DNA of 64,000 bases from Alphaproteobacteria bacterium (GCA_020632955.1 JACKEO010000004.1:186001-250000), one strand, 5' to 3'. Shown: positions 51,760 to 61,277, numbered from the stretch's first letter. Translations and numbers: made by a program. The notes: a model not told the origin generated them from the sequence alone.

Positions 51760-52667
51760 CCGTCCACCTCGATCTGGCCGCCCAGCTCGCCGTGCCCCGA
51801 CGCGGGGGGCCACGACTCGGTGAAGATGCGCCAGTAGAGCTGCTTGCGCACCAGCGCGGCCCGCAGCTCCCGCGACATCCAGAGGCCCGCAGCCAGCCAG
51901 AGCCCGCCGCGACCGGGCTCCTCGTAGTCCACCTGGGGGCCCACCACGCCCTCGGGGTCGGGCTCGGCCACGTCGCCCATGCGCACGGCCACCTCGAGGG
52001 GCTCGGCGTAGGCCACGCGCACCGAGGCGTTGCCGTCGCCCGACGCCATGTCGATCACGAAGAAGCCGCGCCCGGCGGCCCGCGAGAAGAGGTCGCGCTC
52101 CTCGCCGATGCCCCAGGAGTGCAGCTCGGTGACCGCCCACACCACGCCCTCGGGCATCACCTGCGTGCGGGCGAGCGCCGCGCCGTCGATGCGACCGGCC
52201 AGCACGTGCAGCTTGCCCCGCGTCCACTCGTGGAAGAGCTCGGGCTGCATCTCGAACTCGACCGCGAAGGCGCCGTCCTCCTGCCGCACGAAGTCGGCCA
52301 GCAGGTTGGACTCGTGGCTGCCCATCACGCCGAAGCGCAGCGAGACCCAGGTCTCCTCGGGATCGAGGCCGTCGACGCGCGCCACGGCCCGCAGGATCGA
52401 GGTCTCGTCGCCCTGCTCCACGGCCACCGCCACGGTGCCCCCCACGTCGGCGTAGGACGGCGGGAAGAGCTGGTCGGCGGCGAAGTCGAAGCGGCGCGCG
52501 CCCTCGGGATCGGGCGTGCGCGGCAGGTCGGTGTCGGACGCGTCGGTGTCGCCGTCCTTGTCGCCCAGCGGGTCGCCGTCACCCGGCGGCGCGCACGCCA
52601 GGCCCAGTCCCAGCAGGCAGGCGCAGGGACCGAGCAGCAGCACGGCACGGAGCGGGAACCAGCGCAC
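51738..52667 (-). CDS. Lipoprotein of unknown function
   Basis: A 309-residue lipoprotein from GTG 52667 with GGGGAG upstream. The signal ends in LGLAC, followed by a DGDTDASDTDLP linker. The folded domain is beta-rich (TVAVAVEQGDETSILRAVAR, VSLRFGVMGSHESN) with no family recognised. Partner of the CHRD lipoprotein encoded immediately downstream; both are presumably on the outer surface. Confidence 0.7.
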   Translation of the reverse strand: MRWFPLRAVLLLGPCACLLGLGLACAPPGDGDPLGDKDGDTDASDTDLPRTPDPEGARRFDFAADQLFPPSYADVGGTVAVAVEQGDETSILRAVARVDGLDPEETWVSLRFGVMGSHESNLLADFVRQEDGAFAVEFEMQPELFHEWTRGKLHVLAGRIDGAALARTQVMPEGVVWAVTELHSWGIGEERDLFSRAAGRGFFVIDMASGDGNASVRVAYAEPLEVAVRMGDVAEPDPEGVVGPQVDYEEPGRGGLWLAAGLWMSRELRAALVRKQLYWRIFTESWPPASGHGELGGQIEVDGWSDTGL

Positions 52668-52777
52668 GCGTCTCCCCAGAGTGCGTGTGAGGTGGGTGTC
52701 GGCAGGAGCCGGCGACCCTGAAGCCTAGCCCGGCCGGGCGGGGATGGCTGGGCGAGGTGGCGTGGGGGGTGCCCAGG

Positions 52778-53320
52778 CTACGACCGCGCCACCACCGCCG
52801 CGACGTCGATCTGCAGGCCCGGCACCGTGCGGGCGGCGAACACGCCGCGCTCCACCGCACGGTCGGCCAGACCGGCGCCGGTGAAGACCTCGACCTCTCC
52901 CTCGGGGTCCACCAGCCACAGCTCGGCGAGCCCCGCCTCGGCGTAGAGCATGCGCTTGGTGCGGCGGTCGTGCACCGCCGTGGTGGGGGACTGCACCTCC
53001 ACGACCAGGCGCGGCAGGCGACGCAGCGGGCGCGGCTCGTCCCAGGGGATCGTGCCCTCGAAGAGCGCGACGTCGGGCTGCACGATGCGACGGGGACCGA
53101 GGTGCAGGTCGAGCGGGCCGTAGACGACGTGCCAGGGTGCCGCCTGATCCTCGGCCCAGCAGCGCAGGCGGAAGCCCAGGCGCTCGCAGAGCACGCCGTG
53201 CCACCACGACGGCGAGGCGCTCACGACGAGCTCCCCGTCGACCAGCTCCGCGCGCTGGAGCGCCCCGGGACGCCCGAGGAACTCCGCCTCGGACCAGTAG
53301 GTGCGTTCCACGGCGGACAT
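52778..53320 (-). CDS. Uma2 family (DUF820) putative endonuclease
   Basis: A 180-residue Uma2 protein. It shows RAELVDGELVVSASP, RRIVQPDVALF (Asp), LPRLVVEVQSPTTAVHDRRTK with the Glu and a Lys, and YAEAGLAELWLVDPEGEVEV. The complete D-ExV...K set suggests an intact PD-(D/E)XK active site. No partner gene is evident; it lies upstream of, and divergent from, the ilv leader. Confidence 0.83.
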   Translation of the reverse strand: MSAVERTYWSEAEFLGRPGALQRAELVDGELVVSASPSWWHGVLCERLGFRLRCWAEDQAAPWHVVYGPLDLHLGPRRIVQPDVALFEGTIPWDEPRPLRRLPRLVVEVQSPTTAVHDRRTKRMLYAEAGLAELWLVDPEGEVEVFTGAGLADRAVERGVFAARTVPGLQIDVAAVVARS

Positions 53321-53454
53321 GGCGGCATCGTACCCCGGCTCCCCGCGGGGCGTAGCCGCCATCTGGGAGGGGTCGGGGACCTCCACGCGTGGACTTCCGG
53401 GCGAGGGTGCGGGATCCACCACGAAGCGCGGGGCGTCGGATCCTTCACGCGCCG

Positions 53455-53484
53455 TTGACGCCCCCGTCCGATCCAGCATACACT
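53455..53484 (+). promoter_or_regulatory. Sigma70-like promoter of the ilvBNC operon
   Basis: TTGACG (53455-53460) and TACACT (53479-53484) are 18 bp apart. Initiation would fall near 53491, about 27 bases before the leader peptide ATG. The same TTGACG -35 is seen before cimA. Confidence 0.68.
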
Positions 53485-53517
53485 CCCGACGTTTCGCCCT
53501 CCCTGAGGAGCACGAGC

Positions 53518-53622
53518 ATGACGTCCACCCCCTCCGCACCGAACGCGCTCCGCGTCGTGGCCGAGGTCCGTGGGCTCCTCATCCTCGTCATCGTCCTCCT
53601 CGTGGGTGGCGGAGGGGCCTGA
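53518..53622 (+). CDS. ilvBNC leader peptide
   Basis: A 34-residue ORF from ATG 53518 behind GAGGAG. Its C-terminal half contains GLLILVIVLLVGG: five Leu, two Ile and two Val in an uninterrupted run, placed shortly before a terminator hairpin. The codon content matches exactly the three end products of the downstream enzymes. It is inferred to sense charged Leu/Ile/Val tRNA by ribosome stalling. Confidence 0.85.
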   Translation: MTSTPSAPNALRVVAEVRGLLILVIVLLVGGGGA

Positions 53623-53644
53623 CGCGCACACGATGACGCCGACG

Positions 53645-53683
53645 GCCCCGCCCGAGAGGATGCGGGGCTTTTCTTTGCCCCGC
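53645..53683 (+). terminator. Attenuator terminator before ilvB, with overlapping alternative stem
   Basis: GCCCCGC (53645-53651) pairs with GCGGGGC (53662-53668) across a 10-nt loop and is followed by TTTTCTTT (53669-53676), a canonical intrinsic terminator. GCCCCGC recurs at 53677-53683 and could also pair with the second arm. Upstream, GGCGGAGGGGCC (53608-53619, end of the leader ORF) can pair with GGCCCCGCC (53644-53652) with a small bulge, offering an antiterminator. Confidence 0.82.
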
Positions 53684-53759
53684 CTCCCCCCAGACGAAGG
53701 CCGCCGGTCACCCCAGGGAGCGCCCACCAGGGCACCCCGACCGAGATGGAGGACCCGGC

Positions 53760-55511
53760 ATGAACACCACGACCCCCGCGGACGCGCCCCAAGCGCAGGC
53801 CGGTGAGGCCCGACAGCTCACCGGCGCGGAGATCATCTGGGAGATCGTGGTCGCGGAAGGCGTCGACGTGGTCTTCGGCTACCCGGGCGGCGCGATCATG
53901 CCGGCCTACGACGCGATGGCCCGCTACCCGGTGCGGCACGTGCTCGTGCGGCACGAGCAGGGCGCCACCCACGCGGCCGACGGCTACGCGCGCGCCTCGG
54001 GCCGCGTGGGCGTCTGCGTGGCCACCTCGGGTCCCGGCGCCACCAACCTCGTCACCGGCCTCGCCACGGCGATGCTCGACTCCATCCCGATGGTGGCCAT
54101 CACCGGGCAGGTGCCGTCCACGGTGATGGGCACCGACGCCTTCCAGGAGACCGACGTCCTCGGCGTCACCATCCCGGTCACCAAGCACGGCTTCCTGGTC
54201 ACCAAGGTGGAGGACATCGCCCCCACCCTGCGCGAGGCCTTCGCGCTGGCCCGCTCCGGCCGGCCGGGGCCCGTGCTCGTCGACATCACGAAGGACGCGC
54301 AGAACGCCACCTGCGCCTTCGAGGATCCGGGGCCAGGCCGCATCGAGCGCCCGCGCATCCCCCGCCCCACGGTCACCGACGCCCAGCTCGACGCCGCCGC
54401 CGCCCTCATCGCCCAGGCCGAGCGGCCGGTGATCCTGGCCGGCCACGGCATCATCCAGGCCGATGCCCGCGACGAGCTCCTCCAGCTGGTCGACGTCACC
54501 GACGCACCCGTCACGCTCACGCTGCTCGGCCTGGGGGTGATGCCCGACAAGCACGGCCGCAACATGGGCATGATGGGCATGCACGGCGAGCCCTGGGTGA
54601 ACAAGACCATCCAGCAGGCCGACCTGCTCATCGCCGTGGGCATGCGCTTCGACGACCGGGTCACCGGCAACCTGCGCAGCTACGCCCCCAAGGCGAAGAA
54701 GATCCACCTCGAGCTCGACCCCGCCGAGATCGGCAAGGTGGTCGACGTGGACGTGGGCCTGTGCGGTGACGCCAAGGAGATCCTGCAACGCCTCCTGCCG
54801 CGCCTCACCCCGCGCAAGCTGCCCGAGTGGATCACCCACATCCGGTCGATGCACGAGGTGGACATCGAGCGGGACGTGCTCAACCAGGACCTGCCCGCCG
54901 ACGTGCTGCTGGCCCCCCAGGTGATCCACGACCTCTGGAAGCTCACCGCCGGCCAGGCCATCGTCGTCACCGACGTGGGCCAGCACCAGATGTGGGAGGC
55001 CCAGTACTACAAGCACGGCATCCCGCGCGGCCTCATCACCTCGGGCGGCCTCGGCACCATGGGCTTCGCCCTGCCGGCGGCCATGGGCGCGAAGTTCGCC
55101 TGCCCCGACAAGGAGGTGTGGGTGGTGTGCGGCGACGGGGGCTTCCAGATGACCGCCTGCGAGCTGTCGACGCTCGCGCAGGAGGGCATCAAGGTCCACG
55201 TGGCCATCATCAACAACGGCTACCTGGGCATGGTGCGCCAGTGGCAGGAGTTCTTCTACGAGTCCCGCTACGTGTCCACGCCGATGCGCAGCCCCGACTT
55301 CGTGAAGCTGGCCGAGGCCCACGGACTGCCGGCCCTGCGCGTCACCGAGCGCAGCCAGATCCCCGACGCCGTGGCCCGCGCCCGGGCCGCCCACGAGACC
55401 TGCGTCGTCGAGTTCCGCGTCCTGTCCGAGGACAACGTCTTCCCCATGGTCGCGTCCGGACGCGACCTCGACGACATGATCCGTCGTCCGTCCCGCAGCG
55501 AGGTGAAGTGA
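53760..55511 (+). CDS. ilvB: Acetolactate synthase large subunit
   Basis: A 583-residue ThDP-dependent enzyme making acetolactate or acetohydroxybutyrate. Visible: FGYPGGAIMPAYDAM with RHEQGATHAADGYARASG (catalytic Glu), SGPGATNLVTG, FQETDVLG and the ThDP/Mg motif GDGGFQMT ... NNGYLGMVRQWQEF. Normal length. ATG 53760 has GGAGG. First enzyme of the ilv operon after the attenuator. Confidence 0.96.
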   Translation: MNTTTPADAPQAQAGEARQLTGAEIIWEIVVAEGVDVVFGYPGGAIMPAYDAMARYPVRHVLVRHEQGATHAADGYARASGRVGVCVATSGPGATNLVTGLATAMLDSIPMVAITGQVPSTVMGTDAFQETDVLGVTIPVTKHGFLVTKVEDIAPTLREAFALARSGRPGPVLVDITKDAQNATCAFEDPGPGRIERPRIPRPTVTDAQLDAAAALIAQAERPVILAGHGIIQADARDELLQLVDVTDAPVTLTLLGLGVMPDKHGRNMGMMGMHGEPWVNKTIQQADLLIAVGMRFDDRVTGNLRSYAPKAKKIHLELDPAEIGKVVDVDVGLCGDAKEILQRLLPRLTPRKLPEWITHIRSMHEVDIERDVLNQDLPADVLLAPQVIHDLWKLTAGQAIVVTDVGQHQMWEAQYYKHGIPRGLITSGGLGTMGFALPAAMGAKFACPDKEVWVVCGDGGFQMTACELSTLAQEGIKVHVAIINNGYLGMVRQWQEFFYESRYVSTPMRSPDFVKLAEAHGLPALRVTERSQIPDAVARARAAHETCVVEFRVLSEDNVFPMVASGRDLDDMIRRPSRSEVK

Positions 55512-55816
55512 TGACCACCTACGTCGTCGACCTGCACGAGCGCGCCGGCGCCCTGGAGCGCCTCCTCAACCTCTGCCGGCGGAAGGGCTACCCCATCCAC
55601 ACCCTGCAGTTCGGCCCCGGCGGCCCCGGCGTGCGCCGCGTGGCCCTCGAGCTCGAGGCCGACGCCCCGCCCGCCGCGCGCGTCGTGGCCAACCTCGCCA
55701 AGCTGTACGACGTGGCCTCCGTGGAGCAGGTCGATCGTGCGCTGCACGCCGAGGTGGCCCAGGCCACGCTGCCAGACGCCGTCCGACCGGCTACGCGCGC
55801 CGTCCGCGCGGCCTGA
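55511..55816 (+). CDS. ilvN: Acetolactate synthase small regulatory subunit, short form
   Basis: A 101-residue protein with a single N-terminal ACT domain (TYVVDLHERAGALERLLNLC, then RRKGYPIHTLQF and a VRRVALELEAD strand). The ATG shares a base with the ilvB stop (TGATG). Most IlvN/IlvH proteins are about 160-180 residues with a second domain; here it ends after the ACT domain plus a short tail, closer to the E. coli IlvM length. It should bind IlvB and set activity and feedback, although valine sensitivity cannot be predicted. Confidence 0.85.
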   Translation: MTTYVVDLHERAGALERLLNLCRRKGYPIHTLQFGPGGPGVRRVALELEADAPPAARVVANLAKLYDVASVEQVDRALHAEVAQATLPDAVRPATRAVRAA

Positions 55817-55892
55817 TCCCCGTCCTCCCCCCTCCTGGCCCCGGCGCCCGCGCGGTGTCGGGCGCACTCGTCCAGCACGGAGCCCCCGTCCC

Positions 55893-56906
<1,014 letters not shown>

Positions 56907-56944
56907 CCCCAGGTCCTCTCTGTGCCTCCTGTCGGGCCGGACCA

Positions 56945-57152
56945 GCCGCCACAGAGGCACAGAGGGCGCAGAGGCAGGCACAGAGGGGTGGCGGGCCGCG
57001 ACCGGTGTGGGGGCTGCCGCGCGCCGATCGGACCCGACGCTGAACGGGGTCGTGGCGCTCTGATCGCGGAGGGCGGACTGCTTGCGCATCCGCCCGTGTT
57101 GGCACAGAGTCCTCTGTGCCGACCTCTGCGCCCTCTGTGCCTCTGTGGCGGC
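56945..57152. repeat. 42-bp inverted repeat element after ilvC
   Basis: The arm at 56945-56986 (starting GCCGCCACAGAGGCACAGAG) and the arm at 57111-57152 (ending CTCTGTGCCTCTGTGGCGGC) are inverted copies with 40 of 42 positions matching, separated by 124 bp of gene-free sequence. An extra palindrome, GGCACAGAG-TC-CTCTGTGCC, lies at 57101-57120. It looks like a REP/MITE-type element and could also end ilv transcription. This covers most of the 278-bp gap. Confidence 0.85.
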
Positions 57153-57184
57153 TGACGATCCCGCCCCCTCCCCCCGAGGTCCCC

Positions 57185-58264
57185 ATGCGTCGACTGCCGC
57201 TGATCGTTCTTCTGGTCGGGGGGTGCGCGAAGCCCGTCGTGGTGGAGACGCCCGCGGAGATGTCGGAGGCGCTGGCGGAGGTGGTGATCCCTCCGCTGCC
57301 GCTGTGGACGCACAAGTACGCGGACACCGTGGAGGAGCAGGGGGTGTTCCTGCGGATCTCGGCGGTGATGGCGCGGTACGGGATGACGCGGCTGGATGCG
57401 GTGGAGGTGCAGAACCACCTGCGGGACCAGCGGCGGGTCGATCCGCAGGGGGATCTGCAGGCGCAGCTCGACGAGGCGGTGGCGCGGGTGCGGCGGGGCG
57501 ACCGCGAGAGCGGCGTGGATCCGGCGGCGTTGGCGGCGGCGCGCTTCGTGGTGGTCTTCGACGTGGACGAGACCCTGTGGGACCAGTCCTACCGGGTGGA
57601 GCGCCAGGGGCCGTGCCACGATCTCGCCGTCCGTGACGGGATGGAGGTCCGCTACATCAAGACCTCGCCGCACTGGGAGACGGCCTTCGAGGCGGTGCGC
57701 GGCGCCGGCGGGAAGGTGGCGATCTTCAGCGCGAACGTCGACGACCGCACGCTGGCCGGGCTGCGCGCCTGGACCTGGGAGGACCGCCCGCTGACCGACC
57801 ACCCCGACGTGCTCGGCGTGTTCACGAACTCCCACCTCGTGCTGCAGGACAAGGCCGAGGGGTCGAGGAAGGCGCCCGTGGTGGAGCCGTCGAAGGACCT
57901 GCGCATCTTCGACGAGGGCCTCGCCAAGGTGATCCTCGTGGACGACAACCCCTGGCGCACCTTCCAGCCGACGAACCTGCGCCTGGTGGCGAAGCTCGAC
58001 GCCGACCTGATGTGCGACGCCGACGCCGACCCGGTGGCCCAGGAGGCCCGGGCCGGGGAGCTGGCCCGCGTGGCCGCCTCGATCCGCGACGCGGCCGCCT
58101 GGCTCGACGCCCACCCCGAGGGCACCTTCCGCCAGGCCTTCCTGCCCTTCACCTGGGCCGGCAGCCTCGCGGTGGACACGGTGGCCGAGGCCACCGACCA
58201 CGACTGGCCCGCCGCGATGGACTGGGTGCGTGAGCACCCCGAGGTGGTGCCGCCGCAGTTCTGA
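57185..58264 (+). CDS. HAD-superfamily phosphatase-like lipoprotein
   Basis: A 359-residue lipoprotein with lipobox LLVGGC. The HAD motif I is FVVVFDVDETLWDQ (nucleophile D, acid D) at about residues 120-133; motif II could be the IFSAN stretch, and the acidic motif is VILVDDNPWRTF near the end. The arrangement resembles NLI/FCP-type and class B-like acid phosphatases. It is expected at the periplasmic face; the substrate is unknown. ATG 57185 has GAGGT. Confidence 0.82.
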   Translation: MRRLPLIVLLVGGCAKPVVVETPAEMSEALAEVVIPPLPLWTHKYADTVEEQGVFLRISAVMARYGMTRLDAVEVQNHLRDQRRVDPQGDLQAQLDEAVARVRRGDRESGVDPAALAAARFVVVFDVDETLWDQSYRVERQGPCHDLAVRDGMEVRYIKTSPHWETAFEAVRGAGGKVAIFSANVDDRTLAGLRAWTWEDRPLTDHPDVLGVFTNSHLVLQDKAEGSRKAPVVEPSKDLRIFDEGLAKVILVDDNPWRTFQPTNLRLVAKLDADLMCDADADPVAQEARAGELARVAASIRDAAAWLDAHPEGTFRQAFLPFTWAGSLAVDTVAEATDHDWPAAMDWVREHPEVVPPQF

Positions 58265-58267
58265 GCG

Positions 58268-59512
58268 TCACCGACCCAGGTAGGCGTCGAAGTCCACGTC
58301 GAGCGCGAAGCGGCTGTCGCGGGCGCCCTCCCCGTACAGCGAGTCGTAGTACTGCTGGCGCAGCTCGGTGGGGCCGCGCACGTCGGCGAAGAGCTGGTCG
58401 GCCTCCGCCTCGTCGATGCCGAAGGTCTCGAGCAGCGAGGCGGCCTGCTCGCGGTAGGCGGCGAGGATGTCGATGCTGTGCTCGAAGCCGTCGCCGTTCT
58501 CGCGCAGCTCCCCGGTCTCGGTCGACACCGTGTACACCTCCACCCGGTCCTCCTCGGGCAGGTAGGTGAGCAGGCGCAGGAAGCCACCGCCTCCGTCGGC
58601 CATGTCCTGGAAGTCCACGAGGATCTCCTGCACGGGCAGGCCGCGCTCGTTCACGGCCTCCTGGCGGAACTCGGCGTCCACGTGGCCGCAGTGCACCGAC
58701 CACACGTTCGGGTGCGGCGCCACCAGCCGCGTGAACAGGTCGTCGGCCTCCACCGAGTCGTGGAACATCGGGACCTGGCCGCCGATCGCGTACGTGGCGG
58801 CGTTGAAGCGCCCGGCCACGAAGAGGTCCAGGGGCGGCGGCAGGGCCTCGGTGAGCCGGTAGTCGAAGAGGTAGCGGTGGGTGGTGAGGTGGGCGAGCGT
58901 GTGGGGGTGGGCGTCGAGCACCTCGTTGCCCCACACCACCTCGGCCTCCGGCGGGTCCTGCGGCAGGTGCAGGAAGAGCAGCTCCATGCCGCCGGCCTCG
59001 ACCACCTGGTAGCTGCTGTGCCCCGACGGCGAGGCCCCCCGGTACCAGGGCCGGTCGGCGTAGGTGGCGGGGCCGAAGTGCTGGAGGAACTCGCCGAAGG
59101 CGCAGTCCACGTTCGGCCAGCCGTCCCCGTCGTCGAAGGGGGAGCAGGAGCTGTCGACCTCGCGGTCGAAGGGCCCGGCGCCGGCGAAGTCGTGGGCCCC
59201 CACCGAGATGCCGTGCGGGAGGTCGGCGGCGCGCAGGGGTGCGAAGGCCTGCACGGCGGCCTGCCAGTGGTCGGCGTTGTTCGCGTGCTCCACCACGTCG
59301 CCCACGTGGCTCACGAAGACGATGCGGTGCTCCTCGGCGTGGTCGACGATCCACTGGAGGTGCCGCGCGAAGACCTCGGGGTGGTGCTGCGCGTACACCT
59401 GCGTGTCGGGGATCACCACCACGGAGAAGCGGCCGTCGTCGTCGGGCTCGCCCGCCCCGTCCTCCGGTGCACAGGCCGCGAGCAGCAGGGCGAACGGCAG
59501 GATCGGGCGCAT
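58268..59512 (-). CDS. Calcineurin-like phosphoesterase lipoprotein
   Basis: A 414-residue lipoprotein with lipobox LLAAC (ATG 59512, GGAGG upstream). Metallophosphatase motifs: VVVIPDTQVY (D), FVSHVGDVVEHANN (GD), then SVGAHDFAG where the family has GNHD, so the metal-bridging Asn is replaced by Ala, and VHCGHVDAE (GHxD) near the end. Later residues (EHSIDILAAYREQ) are an unassigned tail. Either an altered enzyme or an inactive relative. It converges on the HAD gene with a 3-bp gap. Confidence 0.8.
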   Translation of the reverse strand: MRPILPFALLLAACAPEDGAGEPDDDGRFSVVVIPDTQVYAQHHPEVFARHLQWIVDHAEEHRIVFVSHVGDVVEHANNADHWQAAVQAFAPLRAADLPHGISVGAHDFAGAGPFDREVDSSCSPFDDGDGWPNVDCAFGEFLQHFGPATYADRPWYRGASPSGHSSYQVVEAGGMELLFLHLPQDPPEAEVVWGNEVLDAHPHTLAHLTTHRYLFDYRLTEALPPPLDLFVAGRFNAATYAIGGQVPMFHDSVEADDLFTRLVAPHPNVWSVHCGHVDAEFRQEAVNERGLPVQEILVDFQDMADGGGGFLRLLTYLPEEDRVEVYTVSTETGELRENGDGFEHSIDILAAYREQAASLLETFGIDEAEADQLFADVRGPTELRQQYYDSLYGEGARDSRFALDVDFDAYLGR

Positions 59513-59591
59513 GCGGCCTCCACGACGCGCCAGGGCGCGGGCGCGTCCTACGACGGCGGGTCGTACGGCGCCCAGGACCGACCCTGCATCG

Positions 59592-60494
59592 TCACGCACG
59601 GCCGTCGCGCCAGCGCCACCAGCCCGCCACGCCGAGCCCGGTGACGATGTGCCAGATGCTCCACCAGCCCGCGGTCACGGCCATGCCCCCCAGGCCCGCG
59701 AAGGCGGCGAACACCACGAGCAGGCCCAGGCCCGAGTTCTGGATGCCCACCTCGATGGCCACCGCGCGACGGTCGGGCACGTCCAGCCGCAGCGTCGCCG
59801 CCGCCGACCACCCCAGCAGCAGCGCGAAGGCGTTCACCAGCGCCACCGGACCCGCCACCGTGGCGATGTGCCCCAGGAAGTGGTCGAAGTTCTTCGCGAA
59901 GGCCACGCCCACGAACACCACGAAGAAGGCCACCGACGCCCACTTCATCGGCGTGCGCAGGCGGGCGGCCACGCCGGGGAGCCAGGCGGCCACGGCCATG
60001 CCCACGCCGAGCGGCACCACGAGCAGCGTGCCCACCGTGCGGGCAAGGCGCAGCGGGTCCAGCGCCACCTCCTGCAGCAGCGGCGCCGTGGTGGCCGACA
60101 TGCCCCCCCAGAACGACAGGTTGAAGGGCGTCATCACCAGCGCGGCCACGGTCGACACCGCCGTCATCCCCACGCTCGTCTCGGTGCGCCCCCCCGCCAG
60201 GTGGGTCATGAAGTTCGAGATGTTCCCCCCGGGGCAGGCCGCCACGAGCACCAGCCCCAGCTTCACGCTCGGCGGCACCGGCAGCACCAGGGTGAGCAGG
60301 AAGGTGCCCGCCGGCAGCAGGAAGAACTGGCACACCAGCCCCACGGCCGGCGCCACGGGCCGCGCGAGCACCCGCCGGAAGTCGTCCACCGACAGGTCCA
60401 GGGCCACGCCTGCCATGATCAGCGCGAGCACCACCTCCAGGGTGGCGAGGCTGCCTTCGTCGAAGCGCAGATCGACGGCGTCGATGGGGTGCAC
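59592..60494 (-). CDS. Bile acid:sodium symporter (BASS/SBF) family transporter
   Basis: A 300-residue protein from GTG 60494 with GAGGT upstream. Nine or so hydrophobic helices are visible, with the family's sodium-site signatures VAACPGGNISNFMTHLAGG and EVGIQNSGLGLLVVF. The fold transports organic anions such as bile acids, 2-keto acids or other metabolites with Na+. Substrate unknown. The family name is suggestive next to a sterol-making organism, but most bacterial members do not carry steroids. Confidence 0.88.
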   Translation of the reverse strand: MHPIDAVDLRFDEGSLATLEVVLALIMAGVALDLSVDDFRRVLARPVAPAVGLVCQFFLLPAGTFLLTLVLPVPPSVKLGLVLVAACPGGNISNFMTHLAGGRTETSVGMTAVSTVAALVMTPFNLSFWGGMSATTAPLLQEVALDPLRLARTVGTLLVVPLGVGMAVAAWLPGVAARLRTPMKWASVAFFVVFVGVAFAKNFDHFLGHIATVAGPVALVNAFALLLGWSAAATLRLDVPDRRAVAIEVGIQNSGLGLLVVFAAFAGLGGMAVTAGWWSIWHIVTGLGVAGWWRWRDGRA

Positions 60495-60554
60495 GGAGAC
60501 CTCGGGGCGCGGGTGGCCGAGGCTACCGCAGGCGGCCGGTGGGGCCGCGGTCGG

Positions 60555-61049
60555 TCAGCCGGCGTCGACCCCGTCGACGTCGACGCCCGCCTCGCGGAGC
60601 AGCTCGAGGTCGAGGAGATCCTTGGTGCGCCCGGACGCGCGCTTGTTGCGAACGAGGTCCTGCACCGACAGGAACGGTCGGAGCCCTCCAGCGAAGTGCG
60701 CGTGGAGGGCACGCGGAGCCGCGTCGGCGAGATCGACGCCCGAGATCTGGTTGAGCACGTCGATGCGTCGCGGAGGCAGGCCGAGCTGGTAGACATTGCC
60801 CGGCCGCGCGAGGTCCGCCGGCGTGACGCCGTGGGTGCGGAGCGGCGCACCCCACGCCGCGAGCGCGGTCCACGCACGCTCGGCGTTCTCGGGACCTGGG
60901 AGGATGACGACGTCGAAGTCGTGCGTGAAGCGCTCGACACCGTGCACGGCGAGCGCGAAGGCACCGACGATCAGGTACGACACCCCCTCCCGCTCCAACC
61001 CGTCGAGGAGTTCCACCACGTCATCGAAGAGGTCAGGCACGCTCGACAT
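60555..61049 (-). CDS. Nucleotidyltransferase-like protein (DUF6036/AbiEii-like)
   Basis: A 164-residue protein with VSYLIVGAFALAVHGVERFT and the D-x-D of HDFDVVIL at about residues 22-47, the polymerase-beta-type nucleotidyltransferase core (GA...DxD). PPRRIDVLNQISGVD supplies a third acid, and the end (SVQDLVRNKRASGRTKDLLD) has the K..Rx.KD..D helix typical of such toxin-like proteins. It begins inside the preceding small gene (17-bp overlap). Probably the enzymatic half of a two-gene module. Confidence 0.78.
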   Translation of the reverse strand: MSSVPDLFDDVVELLDGLEREGVSYLIVGAFALAVHGVERFTHDFDVVILPGPENAERAWTALAAWGAPLRTHGVTPADLARPGNVYQLGLPPRRIDVLNQISGVDLADAAPRALHAHFAGGLRPFLSVQDLVRNKRASGRTKDLLDLELLREAGVDVDGVDAG

Positions 61050-61269
61050 CCCGCCGCACGAGCCGCCCCGGAGCCTCCCCCACGGCGTAGGCGGGCATCT
61101 CGCGCCCGAGGAGGGCCCAGCCGTCGCGGATGAGGTCGCGGAGGGCCTCCAGCCGCTGCTCGGGCGTGGTCTGACGAGGCGGCACGTCGTCTTCCAGGCG
61201 CACGGAACGCACGACGACCCGCGCCTCGCGGCGTGCGACATGGAGGGGATCGTCGCGATCTTCGGGCAT
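61033..61269 (-). CDS. Small partner protein of the nucleotidyltransferase
   Basis: A 78-residue protein from ATG 61269 with AGGAGGT. The central TTPEQRLEALRDLIRDGWAL stretch followed by LLGREMPAYAVGEAPG is reminiscent of small proteins found immediately before DUF6036-type nucleotidyltransferases. It overlaps the next gene by 17 bp, so equimolar, coupled synthesis is likely. An antitoxin-like role is inferred. Confidence 0.68.
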   Translation of the reverse strand: MPEDRDDPLHVARREARVVVRSVRLEDDVPPRQTTPEQRLEALRDLIRDGWALLGREMPAYAVGEAPGRLVRRDVERA

Positions 61270-61277
61270 CCGACCTC

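Noticed and set aside
53445..55394. A 649-codon minus-strand frame antisense to ilvB
   Set aside because: Mirror image of ilvB codon bias, no family features, and it crosses the ilv leader and terminator.
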